Assembly (NCBI RefSeq): GCF_007827555.1
Contig: NZ_VISS01000017.1
Coordinates: 1 to 64,000, forward strand
Length of the DNA stretch: 64,000 nt
Origin: Aeribacillus composti
GTDB lineage: Bacteria; Bacillota; Bacilli; Bacillales; Aeribacillaceae
Reading direction: 5' to 3'
The translations under genes and the position numbers were made by a program. Of this stretch, positions 26,537 through 36,558 are shown in pieces (within the stretch, counting starts at the first letter, position 1; every line of letters begins with the position of its first letter). The notes beneath the pieces were generated by a model. It had not been told where the DNA came from, made no database searches, and saw only the letters and a program-made list of their open reading frames with translations.

Positions 26537-27886
26537 ATGATCTACGATCTTATAGTCAAAAACGGAAGCGTTGTGTTTCATGACGAAGTGAAAAAAACAA
26601 ATTTAGCTGTTAAAGACGGCATTGTTGTTGGATTTGGCGATGACATTGACGGGGAAGCCGATGTCGTTTGGGATGCGGAAGGCCAATACGTTTTTCCCGG
26701 ATTGATTGATGTCCATGTTCATTTCAATGAACCGGGCAGAGAGGATTGGGAAGGTTTTTCAACAGGTTCATCTATGCTTGCAGCGGGCGGCTGTACAACG
26801 TTTTTTGATATGCCGCTGAACGGTGTCCCTTCTACAACTGATCTTGAAGCTCTTCAACAAAAAGGAAAAATAGGCGAGAAAAAGTCATTCGTTGACTTTG
26901 GATTGTGGGGCGGGCTTGTTCCGGGCAATGAAAATGATTTAGCGCCTCTTGCGGAAAAAGGAGTTGTCGGATTTAAAGCTTTCATGTCCCCGAGCGGCAA
27001 TAAAGAGTTCGCAGCGGTTGATGATAATACGCTCTTGAATGGAATGAAAACGATCGCCGGCTTGCGTAAAATTTTGGCTCTTCATGCAGAAGACGGCGCA
27101 ATGGTGCAATTTTTGCAGAGAGAAAAAGAGCGGCAAGAAAAATTCGGTCCGGACGATTATTTACAATCAAGACCGATTGCTGCGGAATGGCTAGCTGTCA
27201 GAAAAGCCATTACATTTGCGGAACAGACCGGCTGTTCTTTGCATTTCGTTCATATCAGCAGTGCAGAAGCCGTTGAAGAAATCCAGCAAGCGAAGAAAAG
27301 AGGACTTGATGTCACATTGGAAACGTGCCCGCATTATCTTTTGTTTGACCATGAACATACGAAAAAGCTTGGAGCGGTTGCAAAATGCGCTCCCCCATTG
27401 CGCGAATTAAGCGACCAGAAAAAATTGGTTGATTTGTTTTTAAAAGATCAGATTGACTTTGTCGCATCCGACCATTCCCCGTCGCCATGGAGCTTGAAAG
27501 AAGATGAAACGAATTTTTTCAATGTTTGGGGAGGAATCAGCGGGGGGCAATTTACATTGATGGCGATGATCGAACTAGCGGTTCGCTATCGCATTCCTTT
27601 TCCGAAGCTGATTCATTGGACATCTGCTAGACCCGCCAAACGATTTGGATTGGACGGGAAAAAAGGGGAAATTGCAAAAGGAAAAGACGCAGATTTTGTG
27701 ATTATAAGTTTAAAAGATTCCTTCACAGTCGAGAAAAACAGTTTGCTTCAAAAACACAAGCATAGTTTATATGTCAATCATACATTTCCTTGCAAAATCC
27801 TTGCGACATTTCAACGGGGGAAATTGGTATTTGACAACGGGCGCATACGGGCTTCCAAGCCTCTTGGCCAATGGCTGAAGTTATGA
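26537..27886 (+). CDS. allB: Allantoinase
   Basis: 449 residues from ATG 26537 (GGAG ten bases upstream; a TTG at 26528 is too close to it). It opens the hydantoin ring of allantoin to allantoate (PucH in B. subtilis). Cyclic amidohydrolase motifs: DVHVHFNEPGREDWEGF, the carboxylated lysine in GFKAFMSPSG, LHAEDGAM, HFVHISSAEAV and VASDHSPSP with the catalytic aspartate. It feeds allC at 21118. It is the last gene of the nitrogen region. Confidence 0.93.
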   Translation: MIYDLIVKNGSVVFHDEVKKTNLAVKDGIVVGFGDDIDGEADVVWDAEGQYVFPGLIDVHVHFNEPGREDWEGFSTGSSMLAAGGCTTFFDMPLNGVPSTTDLEALQQKGKIGEKKSFVDFGLWGGLVPGNENDLAPLAEKGVVGFKAFMSPSGNKEFAAVDDNTLLNGMKTIAGLRKILALHAEDGAMVQFLQREKERQEKFGPDDYLQSRPIAAEWLAVRKAITFAEQTGCSLHFVHISSAEAVEEIQQAKKRGLDVTLETCPHYLLFDHEHTKKLGAVAKCAPPLRELSDQKKLVDLFLKDQIDFVASDHSPSPWSLKEDETNFFNVWGGISGGQFTLMAMIELAVRYRIPFPKLIHWTSARPAKRFGLDGKKGEIAKGKDADFVIISLKDSFTVEKNSLLQKHKHSLYVNHTFPCKILATFQRGKLVFDNGRIRASKPLGQWLKL

Positions 27887-27901
27887 TGGAAAGGGTAAGG
27901 G

Positions 27902-28018
27902 GGCTGTCTAATAAGTCAATTTTCCGGCTTATAAACGCCCCTTTAATGTTTTAGAAACGTTGATATATAAATGTTTATAATGTTTCGCTTTCAATGGATT
28001 TTGACTTTCTGGACAGCT
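27902..28018. repeat. MITE-like inverted-repeat element in a 407-base gap
   Basis: GGCTGTCTAATAAGTCAA at 27902 is repeated inverted near 27996-28017 (as TTGACTTTCTGGACAGC), giving arms of about 22 bases with a few mismatches around an AT-rich core of about 70 bases. The end sequence GGCTGTC resembles insertion-sequence termini. The rest of the gap up to 28293 shows no gene I can support. Confidence 0.5.
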
Positions 28019-28293
28019 TTTTTTGAACGTTTTCCGTATCCTCCATTTTGCAATCATGTTCCGTGAAAAGTTTTCAAAAAATTTTTTAGCACGTTATCTG
28101 CAGCCTTAAAGGACTTGTCGGAAAACCGAAACAGGAAGTTTGGTTAGGCAAATAAAAATGTGAACAGGGGATCTGCGAATATTGAGGTTGGCCCAATAAA
28201 TAAATGAATAGGTCAGTCTTACGAATTTGTTCAGCTTTTTTGCCGAGTGACAACAGGTTCGAGGTCTCCAAAAAATCGCATAGGTGCCTTCTC

Positions 28294-29535
28294 CTAAATC
28301 GTTACCTTTTCTTTAGAAAATTCAGGAAGAAAGAAGGTGAGGATTGCTGAAATGACTAATATGATTATTGAAAAATAAAAAGCAACATTATAATTCCCGT
28401 GGTAACTGTATAGTAAACCCGGCACATAGGCTCCTAGTGCTGATCCAATTTGGTGGCTGAAAGATAGCCAACCAATGATAAAACCAACAGAGTGTTGTTT
28501 AAAGTATTGCGTGACCAACAATTGTGTAGGAGCAACAGTGGAAAAATCAACCAATCCAAAAACGATAGCGAAAATAATTAAAAGCAGAGGGTTATAGCTA
28601 TAGAATAGAATAAACAACGATAATGCCCGTATAACATATAGACAGATGAGCATTTTTCGACTGCTCCAGCGATCTGCTAACACACCAGAAAATAGTATTC
28701 CTACAATATTAAAAGCAGCCAATATAGTTACTGCTGCACTAGTCGCACTTGTTGGAACTCCACACAACTGGGCATAAGGGATAAGATGTGTATCCATTAA
28801 ACCTGTAGTGGTAAAACCGCAAACGCTAAATGGTAAAATCAAGAACCAAAATTGTTTTTTACGAAAAGCATCCCAAATTGAAAAATCATTGAATTTACTT
28901 GGCTGTTCAGTTGAGCTTTCTTCTTGATCCATTCCGCCAATTGGCAACATACCTTTTTCATTAGGATGGTTTCGTAAAATTAACAGGACAATTGGAAACA
29001 CAACAATCATTAAAAAACATCCCAAGATGATGACCGTTGCTTTCCAATTCAACCATTGAATTAATAATAGAGATCCTGGTACCAACAGCATTTGTCCGGC
29101 TCCAAACCCTGCTTCGACAATCCCTAAAGCAAATCCTCGTCTTTCATTAAACCAGTTTGTAACGACTACTGTTGCAGCCACGTTTGACGCTCCGCCAACC
29201 CCAAGTGATACAAATATAGCATATAGAATAAACAATTGCCATGGATGATGGACAAAAGCTGTTAATAGAATACTAACTGCCACCAAAAAAGTACTGACAG
29301 AAAGGATTATACGAGGCCCAAATTTATCAACTAACCTTCCTATAAATGGTTGGGAAAGTCCATAAACGATAAAGCTTAATGTCGAAATTAGCGATACTGT
29401 CCCTCTGTCCATTGAAAATTCCCTTTCCCAAGGTTCAACAAAAGCCCCGAAAGAAAGACGAACACCTTGAACAGCTAAAAGAGATAAAAACGTGACAAAT
29501 AAAATAACCCAAGCATAGTGAAATCGTAACATCAT
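28294..29535 (-). CDS. MFS transporter, oxalate/formate antiporter-like
   Basis: 413 residues, 12 predicted membrane spans, with [20 protein letters not shown] at the start, a typical opening of the OFA/monocarboxylate MFS group, [10 protein letters not shown] in the loop between spans 2 and 3, and a short central cytoplasmic loop rich in E and Q. Such carriers move small carboxylates. Start ATG 29535 after TAGGAGACTAAAC. It faces away from allantoinase. A role in glyoxylate or oxalurate traffic is possible but not shown. Confidence 0.85.
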   Translation of the reverse strand: MMLRFHYAWVILFVTFLSLLAVQGVRLSFGAFVEPWEREFSMDRGTVSLISTLSFIVYGLSQPFIGRLVDKFGPRIILSVSTFLVAVSILLTAFVHHPWQLFILYAIFVSLGVGGASNVAATVVVTNWFNERRGFALGIVEAGFGAGQMLLVPGSLLLIQWLNWKATVIILGCFLMIVVFPIVLLILRNHPNEKGMLPIGGMDQEESSTEQPSKFNDFSIWDAFRKKQFWFLILPFSVCGFTTTGLMDTHLIPYAQLCGVPTSATSAAVTILAAFNIVGILFSGVLADRWSSRKMLICLYVIRALSLFILFYSYNPLLLIIFAIVFGLVDFSTVAPTQLLVTQYFKQHSVGFIIGWLSFSHQIGSALGAYVPGLLYSYHGNYNVAFYFSIIILVISAILTFFLPEFSKEKVTI

Positions 29536-29689
29536 TTTAGTTTAGTCTCCTAACTTCAAAATTTTAAAGATTCAATATTTTTTCTATTCTACCGAATTGG
29601 ATGTTTAAGTCAAGCCATTTTTTCCAATATTTTTCTCCGTCAATCGCGACAAAAATCAGTTCATATTCCGAGATGGTGGTTATTTTACA

Positions 29690-29846
29690 GAAGACGGTCT
29701 CAATGATTTGAATATGCCAACTGTTGTCTCCCCCAATCGTGCAAAAATCTCTGTTGAACCGATGCAAATCAAAGGATTGGCAAAGTTTCCCTGGAAATAA
29801 TCAATCAAGCATTAAAAATGAAATGCGTATATAACACTTTTTTGGG
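29690..29846 (+). promoter_or_regulatory. Degenerate CRISPR leader
   Basis: This stretch aligns with the leaders at 39030 and 48840. Shared blocks include CAATCGTGCAAAAATC, GCAAATCAAAGG, AATCAAGCATTAAAAATG and TTTTTTGGGG directly before the repeat. It lacks most of the hairpin arms seen in the other leaders, consistent with decay. Confidence 0.65.
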
Positions 29847-29941
29847 GTTTTTATCTTCACTATGAGGAATTGCAAGTCTCCATGACCAATAATGACGTGA
29901 TGCCCGTATCCGTTTTTATCTTCACTATGAGGAATTGCAAG
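29847..29941 (+). CRISPR. Relic CRISPR array, 2 repeats
   Basis: Two identical 30-base repeats (29847-29876, 29912-29941) start GTTTTTATCTTCACTATG and end AGGAATTGCAAG, with one 35-base spacer. They differ from the other arrays at two places (TTCACT for TTAACT; TGCAAG for TGAAAC). No further repeats follow and no cas gene is near. The 3' part no longer has the ATTGAAAC handle, so crRNA use is doubtful. Confidence 0.8.
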
Positions 29942-30083
29942 CAAGACGAAAGAGAGAAGTTTGTTTGACGTTCTGGAGGCCATTATTTATCATACAGCCA
30001 AATTGCCAATTATTTATGTTTCAAAGGAGCCGTGCCAACAATGATTGAACGTGCGGAAAAGAAAATAGCGGAGAGAAAAACAG

Positions 30084-30125
30084 AAAGCCTCTTCTGCCTT
30101 TAAATGGGTAAAGAGGCTTTGTCTT
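30084..30125. terminator. Bidirectional-type terminator
   Basis: AAAGCCTCTT and AAGAGGCTTT form a 10-bp stem around a 17-base loop, with T/A-rich flanks on both sides. It lies between the relic CRISPR array and the leftward Gfo/Idh gene and HAD fragment. Confidence 0.7.
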
Positions 30126-30129
30126 TGTT

Positions 30130-30221
30130 TGTGCATTTACAATTGCTTCACGGTTTTTTTCGCTAATCATATGATCATTTGTTAAAATTGTGCCGTCTAA
30201 GTCGATTGCGATTCATTTCAT
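30130..30221 (-). pseudogene. HAD (Cof-type) phosphatase N-terminal fragment
   Basis: Minus-strand reading gives IAIDLDGTILTNDHMISEKN, the HAD motif I region of Cof-type phosphatases (catalytic DLDGT), preceded by MK and an in-frame stop, and cut off after about 30 residues by the hairpin at 30084. Only the 5' end of the gene remains. Confidence 0.7.
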
Positions 30222-30252
30222 TAGCATTTTTCCACTGGCGTTAGGAATTTCA

Positions 30253-31194
30253 CTACATCGTCAACAGCTTCACAACTTGTTTTGTCCGTTCATGACTATT
30301 TATATCGGATTCAATTTTGCCGTTTTTCACGCAGTTTATAAATTCTTCTACTTCATAATACATCGTTTCAAATTTATGTTCCACGGTTAAATCTTTTATT
30401 TCACCGTTTCGATATTTGATGACAACTTTCTTCGGATCGCTGATTTTGTCAATTTCAATAACACCTTTTTCTCCTTGGATCTCACTAGGGAAAAAGGAGT
30501 CTGTTATTTTGGAATACATTACGACTGCTTCAAAATTATCATAATTTAAAATCATACTTCCTTGACCGTCTGCACCGGTGGATAAGTAATAGTGATTTTT
30601 TACTATGGATTTTGGTTCGCCGACTAGATGAACAATTGGTGCTAAGCAGTATACACCCAAATCCATTTTCGAACCGTTTCCTAATTCCGGTTTAAAGGCG
30701 TTTTCAATAATTCCTTCTTTATATTTATCATATCGTGAAGAATATTGATTGTAATGGAAAACAAATCGTCTGATCGGAGCGATTTCGTCAAGATGTTTTT
30801 TTAAATTTAAAAAGGTCGGTGTAACGGTTGATTTCATCGCTTCCATAAACATGGCATTGTAAGTTTTGGCTGTTTGAATGACCTCATCCATTTCTTGCAC
30901 GGAAGTTACTGCCGGCTTTTCGCAAAGAACGTGAATTCTATTTTTCATGGCCAAAATACTTTGTTCGGCATGGAATTTGTTGGGGGATGCAATATAAACG
31001 GCGTCAATATTGCCGCTTTGAAACATTTCTTCAAGGTTGGTGTACACGTGTTTTATTTGATATTTTTCGGCAAACATTTTTGCTTTTTCCATTGTTCTCG
31101 AATAAACAGCGCCGAGGGAAAATTCCGGGTGTGCGCTTGCAGCTTTTATAAAATGGTCGGTAATCCAGTTTGTTCCTATAATACCAAATCTCAT
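30253..31194 (-). CDS. Gfo/Idh/MocA-family oxidoreductase
   Basis: 313 residues from ATG 31194, chosen since AAAGGTGGG lies before it. N-terminal Rossmann fold starts MRFGIIGTNWITDHFIKA; VYIASPNKFHAEQ and LCEKPAVTS (catalytic lysine of the EKP motif) follow. Members are NAD(P)-dependent sugar or inositol dehydrogenases. Single gene surrounded by debris; substrate unknown. Confidence 0.88.
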   Translation of the reverse strand: MRFGIIGTNWITDHFIKAASAHPEFSLGAVYSRTMEKAKMFAEKYQIKHVYTNLEEMFQSGNIDAVYIASPNKFHAEQSILAMKNRIHVLCEKPAVTSVQEMDEVIQTAKTYNAMFMEAMKSTVTPTFLNLKKHLDEIAPIRRFVFHYNQYSSRYDKYKEGIIENAFKPELGNGSKMDLGVYCLAPIVHLVGEPKSIVKNHYYLSTGADGQGSMILNYDNFEAVVMYSKITDSFFPSEIQGEKGVIEIDKISDPKKVVIKYRNGEIKDLTVEHKFETMYYEVEEFINCVKNGKIESDINSHERTKQVVKLLTM

Positions 31195-31415
31195 AACGAA
31201 TCCCACCTTTATTGTTCATATTTGTACATGAATATCATATTATAACATGTTCTGCAGCAGCTTTTTATTCGATTATCTTTTTTTTGAACTAACTTAAAAC
31301 TCCATGTCAATAAAAACCAAAACATATTAACATGGTAAGAGCTGTCTGAAAAGTCCCGAAAAAAAGAGTAAACGACAGTTTCTTTTTCATCTGCTTTTCT
31401 GTTTTGATCGAATTT

Positions 31416-31621
31416 CTGAAAAGGATAAACAGGCATTCAGAGTGGGAGCAACCGAACTCGCTTGGTCAATCGGACCGACCATTACATTTATACTGGCCGT
31501 ATTATTGGTGCCCTTAGGATTGTTCGGTTCGGGATTGCCTTGGCACCGAACACGCAAGCGGGAAATTGAAAAAGAACGGTATGGAATTTTGGAAACGGAA
31601 GAAAAAGTTACGAATATTTAG
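31416..31621 (+). pseudogene. C-terminal fragment of a membrane protein
   Basis: An open stretch with no start reads DKQAFRVGATELAWSIGPT, then the hydrophobic ITFILAVLLVPLGLFGSG, then a basic/acidic tail ending EEKVTNI and stop TAG at 31619-31621. It looks like the last membrane span and tail of a multi-span transporter whose front part is gone. The family was not recognised. Confidence 0.45.
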
Positions 31622-31724
31622 AGAAGTTGCTTCACGACTTGCTCCAGCAGCTTGGTAATCCTTTGTCTCGCATCAATAACCCGTGCAAAAGTTCATTATT
31701 TGCGGTAATATGATATTGAGTCAT
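31622..31724 (-). pseudogene. IS256-family transposase N-terminal fragment
   Basis: From ATG 31724 on the minus strand: MTQYHITANNELLHGLL, then after a frameshift RITKLLEQVVKQLL. The two parts together match the start of IS256-type Mutator transposases. The fragment ends where the membrane protein fragment ends, marking a recombination joint. Confidence 0.6.
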
Positions 31725-32546
31725 GTTTGCATATCTCTTAGTTGGTGTTTTTATCTGTCAAAGGGGAAGCAGCATGACTCTTTTTCTTTTTTTACACAAT
31801 GATATGGACTTTACTCTTCAGCTACACATGTGTTTTTATTTTTAGTCACGATATTTTGATTATCCTCTATGACTATACTTCTGATTTTGTCTCTTCACCA
31901 TTTTCTGTGATTGACACACAATCCCAGTAATGAACCTGTAGAATGTCAACTTGATTTTTTGAACGAAAATGAATTTTCACATTCGTTTGAACTTAATCAT
32001 ATATTGAAATTATATATACTAGATATATATTATTTTAGCCTTTAAAATAACTTTCAATAATGATTTTACCAATAAATTCGCTTGTTTATAATATATACTT
32101 AGTATATAATGAGTGTATAAAAGCAGATGAAATAATTGAGGTAGTGTCAAAAGTCCTTGAGAACTCAGTAGATGTTCATAGTTATTTCCATTAATTAGAT
32201 GGAAATGCCATGCAATTACTATTGGCAAAAGCGCCAATAGTTTTGACATTGACGTCAAGGGCAAAGGGAACAAAAAAGCATGCCAAAAAAGTTTTAAAAC
32301 CATTGTCGAATTCGGAGTTCACTTCTTCTGTGGAGGGTTTTAAGGGCTAACCTAAACCAAAAGGTAGGTCATTTGTTCTATCAGCCATTAAGACGATTAC
32401 ACACTATTTTCGGTGCTGGTGGCATACAGAAAATCGGAGGGAGCGTCGCACTGTGGACAATTGATAGAGCGAGGCACTGACGATAATGAAATATAGTGAT
32501 TTTATATGAAAATTTTTACAATACGAATAATAGAGGAGCGAACGCT
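31725..32546. other. 822 bases without a supported gene
   Basis: AT-rich in its first half, with several in-frame-looking but stop-interrupted pieces (for example LLAKAPIVLTLTSRAKGTKK near 32215 on the plus strand). I could not assign any family. The promoter of the ABC exporter operon should lie near its end. Confidence 0.4.
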
Positions 32547-33266
32547 ATGATTAAAGTTAGCAATCTCACTAAAGAATTTTTGCAGGGGCAAGAGAGAACA
32601 CGGGTGTTGAAAGGCGTCGATTTGAATATTAAAAAAGGCGAATTCGTAGCGATAATGGGACCCAGTGGCTCCGGAAAAAGCACTTTGCTGCAGCTGATGG
32701 GAGGCCTTGACGTACCGACCGCTGGAGATATACAAATTGACGGGAAATATTTAAATAAGATGAGCGAAAAAGAAAGAACGATATTCAGAAGACAAAAACT
32801 GGGGTTCGTTTTTCAAAATTATCAACTGCTTCCGACTTTAACTGTAGAAGAAAATATTGCGTTTCCACTTCATGCCGACGGCAAACTGACAAAGGAGAAG
32901 AATCGGGTGATCCAAGAATTGATTCAGGCGGTAGGATTGGAAGGACTTCATCGCAAACGCGCCAACTTGCTCAGTGGCGGTCAACAACAGCGTGTTGCTA
33001 TCGCCAGGGCACTCGTAAATAGCCCGACTGTTTTATTAGCGGATGAACCGACAGGGAATTTGGACAGAGCGAATGCAGAAGAAATTCTCCGGCTATTGAC
33101 AGTCTTCCATCGTGAAAACAGACAAACGATCGTGATGGTTACTCATGATATTTTTGCAGCCGGATTTGCGGACCGGATTATTCTTTTCAGGGACGGAGGC
33201 ATCGATCAGGTGGTATCGAGGGAGGAGGGCGACTATGCTAAATATTTGGCGAATTTCATGGCGTAA
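32547..33266 (+). CDS. ABC exporter ATPase, LolD/MacB type
   Basis: 239 residues. Walker A GPSGSGKST, signature LSGGQQQRVAIARALVNSP, Walker B VLLADEPTGNLD and H-loop MVTHD are the pattern of MacB/YknY/BceA-type ATPases. ATG 32547 follows AGAGGAGCGAACGCT. It overlaps the permease gene by 32 bases. Partners in this family export peptides, antibiotics or lipoproteins, or sense cell-wall drugs. Confidence 0.92.
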   Translation: MIKVSNLTKEFLQGQERTRVLKGVDLNIKKGEFVAIMGPSGSGKSTLLQLMGGLDVPTAGDIQIDGKYLNKMSEKERTIFRRQKLGFVFQNYQLLPTLTVEENIAFPLHADGKLTKEKNRVIQELIQAVGLEGLHRKRANLLSGGQQQRVAIARALVNSPTVLLADEPTGNLDRANAEEILRLLTVFHRENRQTIVMVTHDIFAAGFADRIILFRDGGIDQVVSREEGDYAKYLANFMA

Positions 33267-35697
33267 TATCACTCATAACAAAAAGCGTTTTTTCTTTACC
33301 TTGTTTGCAATTATACTGGGAACATCTTTTATCACCGCTATGCTGGTAGCCGATAGAACAACTAGAGACGTTTTTAATTACTACACAGATATGTATGTAG
33401 CCAATGCAGATTATTGGGTTTTAAGCGATAAGCATACTTATCCGGAAAAAATGATTGAGCCTGTTCAAGATGATCCCGATGTTACGAATATGCTGCTTGT
33501 TCTCCAAAAGCAAGCGTTCTTTGAACTTGAAGACGATCACTCTTTAAGTCAAAGATCTGTACGAATTATCGGAGTCAGTGACCAAAACAGCCCGTTACTG
33601 GTGCTTCCTGTGATTGAAGGCAGTTTGGATAATAAAGGGGTCATATTGCCGAAAACTGTTGCAACCCTTTTAGGAAAAAAGGTTGGGGATACGGTTCGGT
33701 TTGAAGGTTTGGGAGAGGCAAAAGTTTCTGCTATTGTTGAGTATACGCAGCTGCTTGCAAGTCCTAGTGATTGGGACAGTGCTGAATCAACTAGTTTTCG
33801 GGTTTTAGTTCCACTCGATATGTTAAGAGAATGGACAGGCAAACATGATGAGATTTCTTATATGCGGTTTCAGGTCAACGGCGATGGCAAGGACCTCTTT
33901 CATTCCTTACAGCAGCAGTTCCGTGGGTCAGGTGTGTTCATACAGCCTGTTGTAGCAGATGACCTTCAGAACAACGATATTAGCGGCCTCTATACCTTCT
34001 TTTATATTGTTGCCGGTTTATCGATGTTAGTCAGCGGTTTTATTGTCTTTAACACAATTTATACAAGCGTGATCGAAAGAAAAAAAGAATTTGCTATAAT
34101 GAAAAGCTTCGGCTACACACAACGTTCTGTGTCTAAGCTTGTGCTCATTGAAATCGTACTTTTGTCATTGATCGGTACAGCCATCGGTGTTCCTCTTGGT
34201 ATATGGCTCGGTGATCTGTTTATGCAGGAACTGCTCAGCATGCTCCAATTTGATATAGTTTATACTTTAAATTGGAGATTGCCGGCGATTATGGCGGTGA
34301 CTGTTGGAGTGCTGTTCCCTGTTCTGTTTTCGCTTTTCCCTATTTATCATGCAGGCAGAACATCGATTTTATTGACGTTAAAAATGGCCAGCCAATCGAA
34401 GGGATCATCAAGACCTCTGCTAATTAGAGCTGTAGTTGGCTTGGTGCTTCTATGCTTTGTGTTTATCGACCACTCTGTAACTTATGCAGCCGTTTTAGCA
34501 GGTGTCATTCTTTTGTTTCCTTTGTTGTTGGCCGGTTTAAGCAGAATCATAAAACCTGTTTTAAATTTTCTTTTTCATTATGCGGGGAGTTTGGCTGCCA
34601 AAAGCCTCTTTCAACAAATCAATCGAAATGCAAATACGGCAGCGATACTCGGCATCGGAATTTCGGTTATTTTATTGCTTGGTGCGGTGGTGGAATCAGC
34701 TCCGGAAGGATATGAACAAGAAATCAGGAATACGTATGGGGGAGATATGAGACTTACGTCTGAAGCGCCTTGGTCTACAGAAGATATAACGAAACTGCGT
34801 TCTTATGATGGAGTTCTAGGCGTTGAGCCATTAATGGAAGCGACCCCGATTACGTGGGAAACGGTTGACGGCGTAAGCAGACAATTTTCTGTTTTTGCCG
34901 TAAGTGAAGATGGTCCGGCGTTATTTGCCGATCAACATGAGGAAAAACTGTATAACCGGTTAAAACAGCAAAATGCTGTGCTTCTTGGTGAACGCGCATT
35001 TGATGAATGGGGCGGGGAGATCGGGCAGAGCATTCGGATGAATACGCCAAATGGTGAACAATCTTATGAGGTGGTTGGAGTTGTCAAAACATCGCATTAT
35101 TCCGGTTATGTCGCGTTTATGGATGAGGAACGTCTTAAGGAGGAATTTGGATGGACAAAAGGCTTTGATTTGCTGCTTACTGTTGACAACGAAGCGGCCA
35201 GTTCCATCCGAGATCGGGTATGGTCTGATTTCCGCGATCATCTGTCAAAGGTTCAAACGGTTGAAGATGAAATTGAGTCCACTACTTCAACAATTTCCGG
35301 TATGAATGAACTGATCTTGATGTTGCTGTTTATGATCATCGGGTTAGCCAGTATCGGCACAGCCAACACCCTTTTGATGAACACGCTGGAACGCGTTCCC
35401 GAGATCGGAACGATGCGTGCTCTTGGGTTTACTAAACAACAGGTTAGAAATATGATTATCGCCGAAGGCTTGCTCGTTGGGTTATCCGGAGTTATCGGAG
35501 GAATAGCAGCTGGGTTGATCTTAATCTATGTAACAAGTCAGTCTGAACTCATGGACGGATTTATGTCTTTCAAGCTGCCATACAGTAATATGATAATGGC
35601 AGTGATATCCGGTGTTGTGTTGAGTCTATGCGCCGCTTGGATGGCAAGCCAAAGTGCCAGCAAAATAGATATCCAATCATCACTGAAAGAAGGTTGA
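33235..35697 (+). CDS. ABC exporter permease, two FtsX domains
   Basis: 820 residues from ATG 33235 (GGAGGAGGGC upstream). Begins MLNIWRISWRNITHNKKRFFF with the first membrane span, then a large extracytoplasmic domain, an FtsX domain with VIERKKEFAIMKSFGYT, spans in the middle, a second outer domain, and a second FtsX domain with LERVPEIGTMRALGFTKQQV. Layout is of the long macrolide-export/lipoprotein-release permeases. Works with the ATPase at 32547 and is followed after four bases by a PadR regulator that probably controls both. Confidence 0.9.
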   Translation: MLNIWRISWRNITHNKKRFFFTLFAIILGTSFITAMLVADRTTRDVFNYYTDMYVANADYWVLSDKHTYPEKMIEPVQDDPDVTNMLLVLQKQAFFELEDDHSLSQRSVRIIGVSDQNSPLLVLPVIEGSLDNKGVILPKTVATLLGKKVGDTVRFEGLGEAKVSAIVEYTQLLASPSDWDSAESTSFRVLVPLDMLREWTGKHDEISYMRFQVNGDGKDLFHSLQQQFRGSGVFIQPVVADDLQNNDISGLYTFFYIVAGLSMLVSGFIVFNTIYTSVIERKKEFAIMKSFGYTQRSVSKLVLIEIVLLSLIGTAIGVPLGIWLGDLFMQELLSMLQFDIVYTLNWRLPAIMAVTVGVLFPVLFSLFPIYHAGRTSILLTLKMASQSKGSSRPLLIRAVVGLVLLCFVFIDHSVTYAAVLAGVILLFPLLLAGLSRIIKPVLNFLFHYAGSLAAKSLFQQINRNANTAAILGIGISVILLLGAVVESAPEGYEQEIRNTYGGDMRLTSEAPWSTEDITKLRSYDGVLGVEPLMEATPITWETVDGVSRQFSVFAVSEDGPALFADQHEEKLYNRLKQQNAVLLGERAFDEWGGEIGQSIRMNTPNGEQSYEVVGVVKTSHYSGYVAFMDEERLKEEFGWTKGFDLLLTVDNEAASSIRDRVWSDFRDHLSKVQTVEDEIESTTSTISGMNELILMLLFMIIGLASIGTANTLLMNTLERVPEIGTMRALGFTKQQVRNMIIAEGLLVGLSGVIGGIAAGLILIYVTSQSELMDGFMSFKLPYSNMIMAVISGVVLSLCAAWMASQSASKIDIQSSLKEG

Positions 35698-35701
35698 CAA
35701 C

Positions 35702-36205
35702 TTGTCAGTTAAATATGGAATTTTGACATTGTTATACCAAAAAAAACATCATGGATACGAATTGAAATTAGAATTGGATTCCCTTTTTGGCATTAAAGGC
35801 AAAATTAATCCCGGTCAGATCTATACTACGCTTGATCGCCTGATTCGTGATCAACTTGTCTCGTCCGCAGGAATGGACGATCAGGAAAGAAAATTATACG
35901 AGTTAACACCAAAAGGTAAAGATGAGTTGGAAAAATGGTTGCTGGAACCGGTGCCATACACCACGACAAAAGAAGATTTTTTCTTTAAATGGAGCTGTGC
36001 CCGCAAAATTAATTTTGCTCAGGAAAAGAAAATGCTTGAACAGCAAAAAGCGGTGGTGATTAAAGAAGTGATGGAATTGACCAAATTAAAAACAGAGCTG
36101 CTGCTTCAAGGTGACGAAAGCAAATATTTATTGATCACCGGTATTTTATTGCATTTAGAGGCGGATTTAAACTGGATAAATCAAGTTGAAAATCGAATCC
36201 ATTAA
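35702..36205 (+). CDS. PadR-family regulator
   Basis: 167 residues. N-terminal winged helix: YGILTLLYQKKHHGYELK, then NPGQIYTTLDRLIRDQLV and the wing RKLYELTPKGKDELEKWL. C-terminal helical Vir_act_alpha_C part. TTG start with GAAGG upstream, four bases after the permease stop. PadR proteins next to ABC exporters usually repress them until a drug or substrate is bound. Confidence 0.9.
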   Translation: MSVKYGILTLLYQKKHHGYELKLELDSLFGIKGKINPGQIYTTLDRLIRDQLVSSAGMDDQERKLYELTPKGKDELEKWLLEPVPYTTTKEDFFFKWSCARKINFAQEKKMLEQQKAVVIKEVMELTKLKTELLLQGDESKYLLITGILLHLEADLNWINQVENRIH

Positions 36206-36266
36206 AAGCTGCCAAGTTCAAAGAAAAGTGCGGGCCAGCATAAATAGAATGAAAGGAGAATGGGCT

Positions 36267-36558
36267 TAGGATTGCGATTCTGGCATATCATTGGGAACTG
36301 TTTATCGTAGCGGAAGTGTTGTCAGTCATCTTTCGATATTTTTTAGAAAACCAAAACTCAGTATTTTGCTGAAAGCTGAAGCTCGACTCGGGTTGTATGT
36401 ATGTCAGCAAACAGGGTGAGATTTCAACGTTTCTCATTGTTATTACTATATTTGTCATTTATGCTTGTACTTTTGGAATATCCGATTTTATCAGGTCTAG
36501 ATCAATAAAAATCGGTCAGCTGCGCGGTGTTGAGCTGTTAACAGATGAAGAAATATGA
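36267..36558 (+). pseudogene. Decayed membrane protein
   Basis: Two pieces of one likely gene: AYHWELFIVAEVLSVIFRYF followed by a stop near 36372, then STFLIVITIFVIYACTFGIS and QLRGVELLTDEEI with stop at 36556-36558. At least one frameshift or stop separates them. GAAAGGAG lies before the start. The end overlaps the next decayed gene. Family not recognised. Confidence 0.45.

Noticed and set aside
1-28300. Purine riboswitch before purine genes
   Set aside because: No stretch with the conserved purine-aptamer core was found upstream of the permease, pucR or xdh genes.
32019-32303. Open frame of 94 codons on the minus strand
   Set aside because: No ribosome site, an unusual composition and no recognisable family in an AT-rich gap.
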